From: CAVXTF01 sp963701375
GTDB lineage: Bacteria > Actinomycetota > Acidimicrobiia > Acidimicrobiales > CAVXTF01
Direction of reading: 5' to 3'
Assembly (NCBI GenBank): GCA_963701375.1
Contig: CAVOZT010000003.1
Span: forward strand, 558,001 to 622,000
Length of the DNA: 64,000 nucleotides
The notes under the pieces are model-generated. The model saw nothing but the letters and a program-made list of their open reading frames with translations. It had not been told where the DNA came from and ran no database searches. How positions within the stretch are numbered: position 1 is the first letter of the stretch; each line of letters begins with the position of its first letter. Position numbers and translations under genes: made by a program. This document shows, one piece after another, positions 16,687 through 26,745 of the stretch.

Positions 16687-17583
16687 ATGTCGTTGGCCCG
16701 CCACCACATAATCAGCGTCGGCTTCGTCTCGATCGTTCTTCTGTCCCTGGCGAGCGCCGCCTCGTACGGCATGGCGGCGGTGCTCCAACACCGGGCCGCT
16801 GTTCGAGAACCCCGACAGCAGACGATGCAGGCCGGCCTGATCGTCCGCCTGGCACGCAGACCTGCGTGGCTGATCGGCAACGCCCTGGACGGCGTCGGTT
16901 ACCTCTTTCAGTTCCTTGCTCTCAGAAGAGGATCTCTGATCCTGGTCGAACCGCTGCTCGTGCTGAGCCTCGTATTCGCACTGCCGGTTGCGGCCTGGCT
17001 GGACCACCGGAAGATCACCGGGGCCGAACTGGCACCGACCGCGGTCATCTTTTCTGGCTTGGCGCTATTTCTCGGGGTCGCGCGGCCCGGGATCGGCCAT
17101 CCGAGCGCTCCGATCGTGGCCTGGATAATCCTCACCCTCGTAATCGCCGCGGCATGCGTAGCCCTGGTCCGTGCCACGCACGGCGCCTCGCGTCGCCGGG
17201 CCGCTGTGCTCCTCGCCTTCGGCTCGGGGATGATGTTCGGATACGTTGCCGCTCTGACCGAGCGCACCGGCCGCCTTCTGAACGGCGGCGTAGTGCACAC
17301 GCTCACGACCTGGGATCCCTACGCACTAATCGTCGGCGGAGCAGTGGCGCTGTTGCTGACCCAGAGCGCGTTCAATGCCGGGGAACTCCGGCTCTCTCTT
17401 CCGACCCTGACAGTCGCCCAGCCGCTCGTAGCAGTTGCCATCGGTCTCGCGATGTTCGGCGAGCCGATCAACCGTCGTGGTCTGGCGCCCGTCGCAGAGA
17501 CGCTCGGCCTCGCGTTGGTCACGCTCGGCGTGTTCGCTCTTTCGCGGTCCGAGATGATTGCTCCACGAGACCAAGTGCCGTAG
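16687..17583 (+). CDS. DMT-superfamily membrane transporter
   Basis: 298 residues with about nine to ten hydrophobic segments and the internal duplication typical of the drug/metabolite transporter (EamA-like) superfamily: an N-terminal SLASAASYGMAAVLQHRAAV segment, LIGNALDGVGYLFQFLALRR and, in the second half, SLPTLTVAQPLVAVAIGLAM and LGLALVTLGVFAL. Substrate unknown. The ATG at 16687 follows ATCTTCGAAAGC, a poor ribosome site, so the exact start is not certain. It is convergent with the hydrolase gene at 17611-18327. Confidence 0.85.
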   Translation: MSLARHHIISVGFVSIVLLSLASAASYGMAAVLQHRAAVREPRQQTMQAGLIVRLARRPAWLIGNALDGVGYLFQFLALRRGSLILVEPLLVLSLVFALPVAAWLDHRKITGAELAPTAVIFSGLALFLGVARPGIGHPSAPIVAWIILTLVIAAACVALVRATHGASRRRAAVLLAFGSGMMFGYVAALTERTGRLLNGGVVHTLTTWDPYALIVGGAVALLLTQSAFNAGELRLSLPTLTVAQPLVAVAIGLAMFGEPINRRGLAPVAETLGLALVTLGVFALSRSEMIAPRDQVP

Positions 17584-17610
17584 CACACGCCGTGGATACC
17601 GCGTCCGTCA

Positions 17611-18327
17611 CTAACTCAGCGCTTCCAGGCCGAGGGCGCTGAGATGGGTGAAGAACAGTTCTGGTTGCTGGAACATCCAGTCGTGATCTATCGGGCGTCC
17701 GTCGGACGGAGCCGCAACGACGAACGGGGCACCGAGCTCCTCGGCGAACCTCATTCCGTCGGACCTCGACAGCACGGAGTCGCGATTGGCCCACAGGACG
17801 TAGGCAGGTATTCCGTCTCGTGCGCAGTCCGCCGCTTCCGAGTCGCGCCCACTCGTAAAGGCCCACATCGCGGCGTCGAAGAGTTGTCGTGGGTGCTCGA
17901 TCCAGTTCGTGGCGAACGCAGACGCTGCCTTCGGCGTGGCCAGTCGCATTAGCCGATCGAGGTGGCGCAACGCCTCTTTGGCGAGCGCCCACTCCCGCGA
18001 CACTGCCAGTGTGTCGGAGAACACGAGCTCCACCACCCGCTCAGGGAACTTCGAGGCGAACCCCAGCTCTATTGCGCCGCCGAACGAGTGCCCGATCATG
18101 CTGATCCGGTCGAGCCCGAGGTGGTCGATTGTCGATGTGAACGCGTCCGACACCCTCGGATAGCTCCAATGGCCCCTCATCGCGAAGAGGTCGGGCACGA
18201 CGACCCTGCAGCGGCGAGCAAGAAGGTCCACTAGTCCCGCGTAGGTCAACGGACGCATTGCATAGCCGTGGAGCAACACGACGGGTGCGCCGTCACCAGT
18301 GTCTATCGGAACCTTGAGCTGCTTCAC
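17611..18327 (-). CDS. Alpha/beta hydrolase
   Basis: 238 residues from GTG 18327, which has GGAGGG 4-10 bases upstream; the longer frame is rejected because it would run into the divergent gene. Typical strands and loops: VVLLHGYAMRP (HG oxyanion), nucleophile elbow MIGHSFGGAIELGF (G-H-S-F-G), FSDTLAVSR, acid region VLWANRDSVLS and the histidine in PIDHDWMF. A complete triad is therefore likely. Esterase, lactonase or C-C hydrolase activity cannot be told apart. A 55-base gap separates it from the divergent hydrolase at 18383. Confidence 0.88.
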   Translation of the reverse strand: MKQLKVPIDTGDGAPVVLLHGYAMRPLTYAGLVDLLARRCRVVVPDLFAMRGHWSYPRVSDAFTSTIDHLGLDRISMIGHSFGGAIELGFASKFPERVVELVFSDTLAVSREWALAKEALRHLDRLMRLATPKAASAFATNWIEHPRQLFDAAMWAFTSGRDSEAADCARDGIPAYVLWANRDSVLSRSDGMRFAEELGAPFVVAAPSDGRPIDHDWMFQQPELFFTHLSALGLEALS

Positions 18328-18382
18328 ACGACCCTCCGAGTCTACGGCCGGACGACCCCGATCCACGTCTAACGTGACGACG

Positions 18383-19267
18383 ATGTCAAGTTCTCGATCC
18401 GCGGAGGCGTGGGAGAAGGCGGGTCGGCGGCGAAGGCTTGTCGGTTTCGACGTCTTCACGGTCGAGTTCGGGCCGATCAGAGAGGAGCTCTTCGAGCCGG
18501 TTCTCATCATCCACGGATTTCCGACCTGCTCGTTCGACTACCGGCTCGTTGCGACGGGTTTGGCAGCAAATCGCAAGGTGCTGCTCATCGATCTTCCGGG
18601 TTTCGGCCTGTCCGCCAAGCCGGACATGAGGTATTCGATCGAAAAGCACGCAGACGTTGCAATGGCCTACGTGAACGAGATGGGCGTCACTCGGCTGGCA
18701 CTCATGACCCACGACATGGGTGACACCGTCGGCGGCGAGTTGCTCGCCCGGCACTCAGAACAGAAGTGGCGGGTCGAAGTGACAAGACGCGTGCTCACCA
18801 ACGGGAGCATCTACCTGGAGATGGCTCATCTCACAGACGGCCAGCAGTTCCTTCTGGCCCTTCCCGATCAGGCGGTCGCCGTTGGTCCCGATTCCACATC
18901 GCTTGCCGAAGCACTCGCGGCGACCATGGCCACCGGCTCGACGGCGGCCCGAGCCGACCTGGCCGGAGACGCCGATCTCATTTGCCGTGAGGGTGGCAAC
19001 ACCCTGCTCGCCAGAACCATCCGCTACGTGGAGGATCGCCGGAGAGCGGAGGACCGGTACACAGGAGCGATCGAGACGCATCCATCTCCGTTAGGAGTGA
19101 TCTGGGGTTCAGACGATCCAATTGCCGTTCGCGCGATGGCGTCGCGCCTGGTTGAACGGAGGCCAGACGCCACCCTTCGCGTTCTCGAAGGGGTGGGCCA
19201 CTACCCGATGCTGGAATCCCCTGGAGACTTCCTCTCGGCCGCTTCGCGCATGCTCGAACCTGGCTGA
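18383..19267 (+). CDS. Alpha/beta hydrolase of the haloalkane dehalogenase/epoxide hydrolase type
   Basis: 294 residues. HGFPTCSFDYRLV gives the HG oxyanion loop and LIDLPGFGLS the strand-4 motif; the nucleophile elbow is LMTHDMGDTVG, with Asp in place of Ser (H-D-x-G), as in dehalogenases and epoxide hydrolases that form an ester intermediate on aspartate. The second acid is in VIWGSDDPIA and the histidine in GVGHYPMLE. The ATG at 18383 is chosen for the divergent layout; no strong ribosome site is seen. Substrate unknown. Confidence 0.88.
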   Translation: MSSSRSAEAWEKAGRRRRLVGFDVFTVEFGPIREELFEPVLIIHGFPTCSFDYRLVATGLAANRKVLLIDLPGFGLSAKPDMRYSIEKHADVAMAYVNEMGVTRLALMTHDMGDTVGGELLARHSEQKWRVEVTRRVLTNGSIYLEMAHLTDGQQFLLALPDQAVAVGPDSTSLAEALAATMATGSTAARADLAGDADLICREGGNTLLARTIRYVEDRRRAEDRYTGAIETHPSPLGVIWGSDDPIAVRAMASRLVERRPDATLRVLEGVGHYPMLESPGDFLSAASRMLEPG

Positions 19268-19294
19268 CCGGGGTGAACGGGTGCTACCCGGCGC

Positions 19295-20050
19295 CTACAT
19301 CGCGTCGGGGAGCAGACGCGTCTCGATAGGTTCCTCGACGGCGCGGTCGCCGTCGCGCGAGACGCTGTAGGCGCGCTTGGATCTGACCTCGCTCACCGCG
19401 CCGAACAATTTGGTGTGTCGATAGACGAGCCCGACACCGTCGTCGGTCGCGTACCCGTCAGGCAGCTCTCCCTCAGCGATGAGCCTTTGGAACATCGGCC
19501 TGCGTTGAGGCTCAGAGTCGTAGTGGACACCGTTGGAGTACGGAACCAGCCCAAGGCCGTTGGTCACAGGTCGAAGATCGGGTCCGAACGAGTCTGTCGT
19601 ACCACCGACGTGCCAGCACAGTGACCCGGCGGAAACTCCGGCCAGGACAACACCTGCTCTCCAGACCTCCGCGAAGATCGTGTCAAGACCATGGACTCGC
19701 CACACTGCGAGGAGGTTCGCCACACTGCCACCACCCACCCAGATCACGTCCTGGTCGAAAAGAAGTCCTGCAACGTCGCCGACACTCGGCATCGGGAAAA
19801 GGTTCAGGTGAACCACATCGATCCCGGCGGCCCGCCCGGCTTCGTCCAACCACGCATTGCGAAATCTCTGATCGCCGTTCGCTGTTCCCAGATGACAGAG
19901 CCGCGGAGTCCGGCCGCTTACGCCCGACAGCTCGATCGCGTGGAATACCAATGGAGCGAAGGCCAATTCGGTGTGAGTACCTCGTTTCGCCCCTCCGGAT
20001 GTGGCGAGAATCGTCGGCGCGTCGGTTGCCATCGTCACGAGCGTAGCCAC
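19295..20050 (-). CDS. Peptidase S51 family (dipeptidase E/cyanophycinase-like)
   Basis: 251 residues. The nucleophilic serine lies in LAGVSAGSLCWH near residue 140, the family hallmark, with VIWVGGGSVANLL (oxyanion and substrate loop) before it and a C-terminal PDGYATDDGVGLVY region that carries the aspartate/histidine neighbourhood. Members hydrolyse Asp-X dipeptides or related peptide bonds in the cytoplasm. No signal peptide. The start could be GTG 20050 or ATG 20032. It sits 24 bases after the end of the depolymerase-like gene on the same strand. Confidence 0.88.
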   Translation of the reverse strand: MATLVTMATDAPTILATSGGAKRGTHTELAFAPLVFHAIELSGVSGRTPRLCHLGTANGDQRFRNAWLDEAGRAAGIDVVHLNLFPMPSVGDVAGLLFDQDVIWVGGGSVANLLAVWRVHGLDTIFAEVWRAGVVLAGVSAGSLCWHVGGTTDSFGPDLRPVTNGLGLVPYSNGVHYDSEPQRRPMFQRLIAEGELPDGYATDDGVGLVYRHTKLFGAVSEVRSKRAYSVSRDGDRAVEEPIETRLLPDAM

Positions 20051-20073
20051 CGCTCAGTTCCTGAAGCGGCGCC

Positions 20074-21153
20074 CTAAACCTGGAAATGTGAGAAGAAGTC
20101 CCAGATGATGGTCGAGGCGTCGATCTCGAGGGTCGTCGGGCCGATGATCGCGGCGAGCTGGTGAGTGAATTTGCTTCCCGGCCACGTGTGACCACCGCCG
20201 AGGACGATGTAGAACCCGACCGTCGTGCCTGGCGGACATTTGAACGAGCGGTGGATCACGTGCGGACTGATCTTGGTTTCCACCGGGTTGGGCGCGCACC
20301 CGTCGCGTTTCGCCCATGCGGCGATCGCAGCCGGGTAACCCGGCCCATGGAGGTTGGGAGGCGGCACCGATATCGACGGGGCCGGACCCTTGCCGCCGAA
20401 CAGGTGACCGAGCACGGCCGTACCGATTCCCCCGTTGAAGAGGAGGATCGGGTCCGCGGTGCCGTGAAAGGCAAGGATCGGCACACGGCGCGTGGACGCG
20501 CACGGGCTCGCGAGTTGGACGCCCGATACAGGGGCGAATGCGGCGATCCGGCTCGACATCGCGCACGCCAGGAACGACGTCATGAACGCACCGTCGGAAT
20601 ACCCCGTCGCGTAGATCCTCGTCTCGTCGACACACTGGTTCGCTTCGATCTGATCGATCATCTTCGACACGAAGGTGAGGTCCTGATTTGCGGGCGAATC
20701 CGAACCGATGTTCCAAGCCACCGGGTTACCCGTTCCTTGCGGAAAGGCCGTGATGAAGCCGTCCCTCTTTCCGAGCGGGTCGAACTGAGTGGTAACGGAC
20801 TCGAGCTGCGCACCCTCGCCGAGTCCATGAAAGTCGAGGACCACCGGACGAGGCCTCATACCCGCCGAATCGGGTGGCGTGGAAATCAGGTACCAACGCG
20901 CGCTCCGACCGACTACGACGGTCTGTTTCGCCAGCGTCAGCTCCGTTCGGCCGGACAAAGAGCAGCCCGGCGAAGGGCGGGCGGGCAAGGTCGCCGTCGC
21001 GCGCGCTGTCTTTGGATCGTTCGGATGCGAAACTCTCGTTGCCGAGGTTCCCGATTGCGAGCATGCAGACCCGAGAGCTCCGACTGCAAGCACCAGGACG
21101 ACCGCGCGTACTAACGGCCGCTTCGGAGTTCGGAGGATCACTGGCACCTTCAT
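20074..21153 (-). CDS. Secreted PHB-depolymerase-family esterase (LpqP/LpqC-like)
   Basis: About 359 residues from ATG 21153. The N-terminus has a basic patch and hydrophobic core ending in VGALGSAC, close to a lipobox, so it is probably a lipoprotein. The esterase domain shows LDFHGLGEG, FPQGTGNPVAW, nucleophile elbow ATGYSDGAFMT (G-Y-S-D-G), LAFHGTADPIL (acid) and LGGGHTWPGS (histidine), the pattern of polyhydroxybutyrate depolymerase and feruloyl esterase-like proteins. It would act outside the cell on polyesters or acylated polysaccharides. A longer start at 21192 is possible. Confidence 0.82.
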   Translation of the reverse strand: MKVPVILRTPKRPLVRAVVLVLAVGALGSACSQSGTSATRVSHPNDPKTARATATLPARPSPGCSLSGRTELTLAKQTVVVGRSARWYLISTPPDSAGMRPRPVVLDFHGLGEGAQLESVTTQFDPLGKRDGFITAFPQGTGNPVAWNIGSDSPANQDLTFVSKMIDQIEANQCVDETRIYATGYSDGAFMTSFLACAMSSRIAAFAPVSGVQLASPCASTRRVPILAFHGTADPILLFNGGIGTAVLGHLFGGKGPAPSISVPPPNLHGPGYPAAIAAWAKRDGCAPNPVETKISPHVIHRSFKCPPGTTVGFYIVLGGGHTWPGSKFTHQLAAIIGPTTLEIDASTIIWDFFSHFQV

Positions 21154-21230
21154 AGCGTCGAGTGTTTCACGCTTTGGAGCCCGCGAAGGCACGCTCCTCC
21201 CGCTGCCCGCCGCTCATCTCGTGCCATACG

Positions 21231-21704
21231 TCAACGACCTGTGACCCCGTCGATCTGCTCACGAATGATGTCGGCGTGGCCGGCGTGCCGGGCCGTCTCC
21301 TCGATCATGTGGATGAGGACCCATCTCAGGCTGAGATCCGCGTATTCGGGGTCGGCACACTTCTCGTCTGTTGACGCTGCAGCTGAGACGATCTCGTTGT
21401 CTCGCGCGACCGCAATCCTGTAGTGCGCCACGTGCTCGGCGACGGCCAATTCCTCTTCGAGCGGTTCACCCGGCTCCGGCGACTGCGTACCTGCGAAGCG
21501 AACCTGGAACCAGAGGACTTCTGCTGCGGTCAGGTGCTCGACCAGGGAAAGGAGGCTGGTCCCGGAGGCCACGGGCGACATCCTCGCTTGGTGCTCCGGC
21601 ACACCCTCCAACTTGCGAATCATTGAATCGCGCAGATAGTCGAGAAAGCTGACGAGGGTCTCTGACTCTTGTCCGACAAACCTGGGCGGCTTTTGATCGG
21701 GCAT
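21231..21704 (-). CDS. DinB/DUF664 family protein (putative mycothiol-dependent)
   Basis: 157 residues of the DinB-like four-helix fold. Visible marks are SFLDYLRDSMIRKLEGVPE at the start, the metal histidine in SLVEHLTAAEVLW and the C-terminal LIHMIEETARHAGHADIIRE, which supplies the remaining histidines. DUF664 members are thought to be thiol-S-transferases using mycothiol or bacillithiol; inositol-phosphate synthase at 52092 fits a mycothiol producer. The start codon abuts the start of the divergent DUF2079 gene. Confidence 0.88.
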   Translation of the reverse strand: MPDQKPPRFVGQESETLVSFLDYLRDSMIRKLEGVPEHQARMSPVASGTSLLSLVEHLTAAEVLWFQVRFAGTQSPEPGEPLEEELAVAEHVAHYRIAVARDNEIVSAAASTDEKCADPEYADLSLRWVLIHMIEETARHAGHADIIREQIDGVTGR

Positions 21705-23367
21705 TGAGTGCCTCCAAGGGCAGAAAGGCGGCGCGTGTTAAAACATGTGCCGACGTGACGTGGGTGGCGAAATTTAGGTCGTTTCTCCGTGCGCTGTGGG
21801 GCAAGCTCGATGCCAACGGAATGCGGGTGTTCTGGGTGGTCTCAGCGGCCGTGCTCGGCATTCAGTTGGTCGCGTTGCTCGTCTACACCACGCACCTCTA
21901 CCAGCGATTCGACGTTTCGGTTGACTTCGCACACAACGCACAGGCCTGGTATCTGATCGGGCACGGGAACCTGAATCCCGTCGACACGGTGCGCCTCACA
22001 CCCACACCGTTCTGGCGTGACCACTTCGACCTGATCGTGTGGCCCTTGAGCTTGCTCAGGTGGATCGCGCCCGGCCCGGTCGTCCTGCTCTGGGTCCAGG
22101 ATCTGGCCATTGTCGCCGCCGAGCTCATCACGCTGTTCTGGGTGGCGGCGATCTGCGTAGAACGTCTGAAGATGCGTCGAAGCGCCGTGGGCATCGTGGC
22201 ACTCGTCGCGCTCGTAGCCAACTCCTGGTGGTACGAGAGCGCCTCGTTCGACATCCATATGCCGCCGCTCGGCCTTCCGTTCTTGGTGTACGCGGGATAC
22301 GCGTTCTGGAAAGGTCGCTCGCGCGCCGCGTTTGTGGCCGGTGTCTGCGCGCTCGTATTCGGTGCGGTCGTCGCAGAGGTCGTCCTCGTCGTCGGCGTTG
22401 CGGCAATCTGCTCGCGCCACGTCCGAAAGACCGGGGGCGCAATTTGGGCGGCGTGCCTCGCCTTGACCGGGCTTGCTTGGTTCGGCCTCATAGATGCGCT
22501 CGGAGCCAACCAGGCGAGCAACCTCGCCAGCAACTACGGGTACCTGGCCGATCCGGGGCAGAACGCCACCTTGCTCGCCATTCTGAAAGGAGCCGTTCTC
22601 CACCCTTCGAGGGTCACCCATGTCCTGTCGAGGCGATGGCAGGCGATTCTGTTCGAGCTCGTCCCGACGGGCTTCGTGGGACTCGTCACACCTTGGGGTT
22701 TCTTCTTTTTTCTCGGACTCCTCGTCCCATTCGCTCTGACGGCGAGCTTCGCTTACAGCCTGCCTACTGGAGGTTCGTTCCAGAACCTTCCGGCAATGCC
22801 GTTCATCTTCATCGGTTCAGTGATGGTGCTCACCCGTATGGCGACCTGGTCGCCGGAGCCGTCTTCTGCAATCAGGGTCTCATCGGCGCGTCGCGGACCC
22901 TTGATCGCCTGCGCCGTCGCCGCTGTGGCGACGGCTCTCTCGTTGGGCCAGGGCGCGACGATGATCAGCCGGATACCCCATGACTGGCTGCTCGTAAGCG
23001 CGCCTGAGGCGTCGACCCTGCGCCAAGCCTTGGCGGTCATCCCACAGGATGCGGAGGTCGTCGCTTCTTACGGAGTGATGGGACGCTTCGCCGAACGCGA
23101 GTACATCTTCGCGCTCGCGAATGTTCCGCAGACTTTCCCCGTACACGCGCGCACAGTGTTCTTCGTGATCACTCCGAGCCTCGGAAACGAGGCTCTCGAC
23201 TCGAGAGACGCCGTCGCGGACATCGGCTTCGTCCATTCGAATCTTCACCGCGGTTTTTGGTCAACGAGAACGGCGTCGCACTGCTGGAGTGGACGCCTCC
23301 CGCCGGCACACGGACATTCGTCCTAGCCGGGAATCACCCGACGGGACGCGTAGGCCAGCTGCCGTGA
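21704..23367 (+). CDS. DUF2079 multi-pass membrane protein, interrupted by a frameshift
   Basis: About 555 residues with around ten membrane segments. The DUF2079 signature appears as FDVSVDFAHNAQAWYLIGHG, then FWRDHFDLIVWPL and DIHMPPLGLPFLVYAGYAFW. The frame as given stops at 23326 with an unlikely tail; shifting by one base at the T run 23254-23258 gives FLVNENGVALLEWTPPAG and a stop at 23365-23367, in line with the ending of the paralogue at 26889 (VLVDAAGVEVFEWHAPPG). One base is missing there. The start is uncertain: TTG 21704, GTG 21755 or 21764. Members resemble GT-C glycosyltransferases; substrate unknown. Confidence 0.85.
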
Positions 23368-25273
23368 GTTGGGAGCCAGATGGCGAAACCCGGGCGGACG
23401 ACCTGGGGCTGGCCGAGCGTGTCAATCAGATACCAGTACCCGATCGACGTGTCGGCGCCCATCGCCGAGAACACCACTGCGCCGACCGAGTACCTCGCTA
23501 GATAGGTGAGGAGTTGGGACCGAGCCACCGATGGCGGAACGTAGGGAAGCATCGAGCCCAGCTTCGGATAGCTGAGCATCTCCTGCACGTGCGCAGGAGG
23601 TAGAAAAGGCGGCTGCCGCTGGCCGTGCGAGTGTCCAGGGTCGGCGATGTTGGCATAACCGCCGATGAGGCGGAACCTCATGTCGTCGATCGCAGCCCAG
23701 GCCATTGCTTCGGAGCTCGACGGCGTCGCGAAGGGAACGGTGAGCACCACGCTGCCGGGCGCAACCACGCTCTCTACGGCGGCCGGGAGAGCGGCCGGCC
23801 ATGGAGCGGTGCCGCTGGCGAACGGGATGTTCGGAAGCAGGGACGCGATCACGACGCCGCCGATGAGTAACAGCTTCGCCCGCTTGGTGCGCAGGCTCGC
23901 CCTGAGCCCCGGGCGCGTCCCACCGACGGGCGCGCTTATCTTTCTCATCGAGCTGAGCCACAGCCGGTCGACACCGATGGCGACGATGAACGACACCGGA
24001 AGTATCACGTAGAGCGCGTACCGGGCAGGAATCGTGTTGTCGAACAGCGGTAGGTGCGCGAGAACGTCCCCGGGCAGAGGGATCGGCGACCTCCATGACC
24101 CGATCACAAGGTGCCCACCCAGTGAGAGGATCCAGGCGGCCAGAGCTGTGTACGCCATCACCATGAGAGTCGCGTCGCGCTTCAGCCTTCGCAGTACGAC
24201 GAACATCAGGATCAGTAGGGGGATTCCGAGGTACGTGCCGTTCTCCGAAAGGTTGCCACCGACGAAATAGTCCCCGATCCACGACAGAAAACGCGGGACG
24301 ACCAGTTGGTTCGAGGTCGGGACGATTGCACCGAAAAGATCCCGCGAGCCGACTGCAGGAGGGAGACCTCAACGACAGGCCCGCTGATTCGACCGGGCCC
24401 GAGCAACATCTCGTAGACGGGGTAAGCCACCAGGGCGACGAACAAGCCGGTCGCAACCGATCCCGCCTTGATTATGTACGCGATTCGCGACTTGACGAGG
24501 TCTCGGAACCTGATTGCGAGTCCCGCAGCGACGAGGAGGGCCATCAATACGCAGCCGCTCAAGATGTCGGGGGAAGTAAGGAACTGGGCCGCCGAAGCAA
24601 CCCCGATGAGGAGGCCGAGCAATGGGGCAGACATCCTCTGTCTGCGAACCAACTCGTCGCCGAACAGCATGAGCAGAGGTGGGATTGCTACGAAGATCAG
24701 ATCGAGGTGGAGCTCCTGACTCGCCATGTACGGACCGAATGCGTAGAGCAGACCTGCCAGAAATGGCGCCTGCCACGAACGGCACCACCTCCGCAGAACG
24801 AGGAACATGCTCGCCCCAGAAAGGGCGAACGAGAGCCTTATGAGGAAATTGAACGCTGCGATTGGACCGAGCGTGGCCGTGACCGGCCAGCCGAGGATTC
24901 CGAGTAGGGGCACCGAGGTGTTGTTGGCGAGGTTGATCCCGGTCGGGTAGTCGATGTAGTTCGTGTGAAAGATCGAAAGCCCGTGGGTCAACGCAAAAGG
25001 CACGTAGGAAAGGAACCAGGTCATCTGGAATGGGTCGTTGCCAGCCGGGTTCCCGTGGCCGGCGACGGGAAGCTGGCGCGTGTCGAAAGGGCCTACGGGA
25101 AGGAAGACGAGGACCGCGAGCGCGGCGTACGCCGCGAGGCACCCGGCCACCGGCCGCCATCGTTGGTCTTTTCGGCCCGAAGGCGCGTCCGGTTCGGCCG
25201 GCTCAGGAAGAGATATGCGGCGATCAGGTGCGACGAGCGTCGCACGTGCACCGGGCTCGGCAATGGCAGTCAT
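23334..25273 (-). CDS. Large polytopic membrane protein, GT-C-like, interrupted by a frameshift
   Basis: Two frames (25273-24212 and 24206-23334) join into one ~645-residue protein if one base is added at the A4 run 24334-24337 (T4 on the coding strand): ...SLLQSARGIF then FGAIVPTSNQLVVPRFLSWI, GNLSENGTYLGIPLLILMFV. The N-terminal third has FLSYVPFALTHGLSIFHTNY, YPTGINLANNTSVPLLGILG, typical of actinobacterial YfhO/GT-C-like membrane proteins, and a C-terminal extracytoplasmic domain (VESVVAPGSVVLTVPFATPS). It probably transfers a sugar from a polyprenyl donor (inference). The start ATG overlaps the stop of the GT87 gene (ATGA), so the two are translationally coupled. Confidence 0.8.
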
Positions 25274-26547
25274 GCCCAACTGCTCACGTGCAGCAGGCGC
25301 CTGATAGGCGCACGGTCTGGCACGAGGGTCGCATCGGCGCTCTCATTCCGCTCACCGCGCCGAATCAGCACGCCGATGATCGTGAGAAGCAGAAGACTCA
25401 TGCCGATCGCTCGGAAGACAGAATTGTTCTGGTTTGGACTGAGCCCGAGGAGGGACGTCGGCAGCGCCCACCGGTCCATCACCCACGCGATGCCGAGCAC
25501 TCCCGTGATCGTGCGCATCGGCGACCCCGGGATGAACACGGTCATTCCGAGAGGCACCAGTGCCAGCATGAAGTGGTATTCCGACAACGTCCCGGCCAGG
25601 AACGCCCCTATTAGAAGGACGCTCGTAACTGTGATGACGCGGAGCCGGGGATCGGTCATGCGGTTCCAGGAGAGCCACGTGGCCACTACCACTAGGAGAA
25701 TCGTGACGATCCTCAACAGGATGGTGACGCCTTCGGGCATTCCGAGCGTGCGCGCCACGTCCACCCATGCCGAGTTGTACTGGACGATGTCTCCGGTCCT
25801 GTTGAAGAGGGTCGGCAGCTTTGTCAGCACCTGGCCCGGCGAGTTCAAGACGGCCAGGCCCAAACCATTCAAGACAACGGGGATCCCGATTGCGACACCG
25901 AGCGCCTTCCACTTCCGTGCGAGCAAGAACACGATCAGGACGGAAAGAAGCAATGGTTTGACAGAAAGGCTGAGCCCGATGACGACGCCCGCCGCCACCC
26001 AGTGATCTCGCAGGACGAACAAGAAGAACAGTGCCACTCCCAAGAAGCCGAGGATGCTCAGGTTCTCGAGAGGCATCTCGCCCCTCATCGCCCCCGTGAA
26101 CGTCAAAAGCAGGACACTCACCGCCGCTGTCGGCCCCCACCAACGCGCGCCGATGGCAACTGCCGTCAAGATCACGCAAACGGAGCCGACGACCTCCGTT
26201 GCCACGAGTCCCCCCGTAACAAGCTGATGCTGAGTGAGAGCTGCAACAGGTCGGAGGAGCAGCAAGGAGCTCGGTGGATACACGAAAGCATTGACTGAGT
26301 AAGGCGCCCCGCCATGTGCGAAGAGCCTCTCGGCTTGCCAAGTCGGAAGCAGGTCCCAACCAAGCCTCGTCTGGGGGTGCACGAAACGGTACAGGTCGAT
26401 CCACGAAAAGATCGCCCTCACCCACAGCGCGCCGGCAACCGCTCCGATCGCGACCTTGGGCGCCACCGCGCGCACCTTCTGCCACGTCGATCTCTCTGCG
26501 ATCGGTGGCGAATGAACGGCAGGCCGTTCGTCGAGCAGCCAGCTCAC
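25270..26547 (-). CDS. GT87-family integral membrane glycosyltransferase
   Basis: 425 residues, about ten membrane segments. The DUF2029/GT87 pattern is visible: WDLLPTWQAERLFAHGGAPY (acidic residue in the first periplasmic loop), NAFVYPPSSLLLLRPVAALT, and IGLSLSVKPLLLSVLIVFLL, the lysine-proline motif typical of polyprenyl-phosphate-mannose or arabinose users such as PimE and AftC. It would transfer a sugar on the outer face of the membrane. First gene of a minus-strand pair with the gene at 23334-25273 (stop/start overlap). Confidence 0.88.
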   Translation of the reverse strand: MSWLLDERPAVHSPPIAERSTWQKVRAVAPKVAIGAVAGALWVRAIFSWIDLYRFVHPQTRLGWDLLPTWQAERLFAHGGAPYSVNAFVYPPSSLLLLRPVAALTQHQLVTGGLVATEVVGSVCVILTAVAIGARWWGPTAAVSVLLLTFTGAMRGEMPLENLSILGFLGVALFFLFVLRDHWVAAGVVIGLSLSVKPLLLSVLIVFLLARKWKALGVAIGIPVVLNGLGLAVLNSPGQVLTKLPTLFNRTGDIVQYNSAWVDVARTLGMPEGVTILLRIVTILLVVVATWLSWNRMTDPRLRVITVTSVLLIGAFLAGTLSEYHFMLALVPLGMTVFIPGSPMRTITGVLGIAWVMDRWALPTSLLGLSPNQNNSVFRAIGMSLLLLTIIGVLIRRGERNESADATLVPDRAPIRRLLHVSSWA

Positions 26548-26745
26548 CGGTTGCTTGGTGTATCAAAACCAGGCGCGTCAGAACCCCTGGGTACCGGGCT
26601 TCGCACGCCGGGATTATAGCCAGACGACCATTGCGGATCCTTTGCAGACCTATTCGACAGGAGGGTCCCCCGACGGTCGCCGAGAGAGTTGTAGACCATC
26701 GAAATCGCTGGTGAACACCGATATAGGCCGCAAAAGGAGGCGGGG

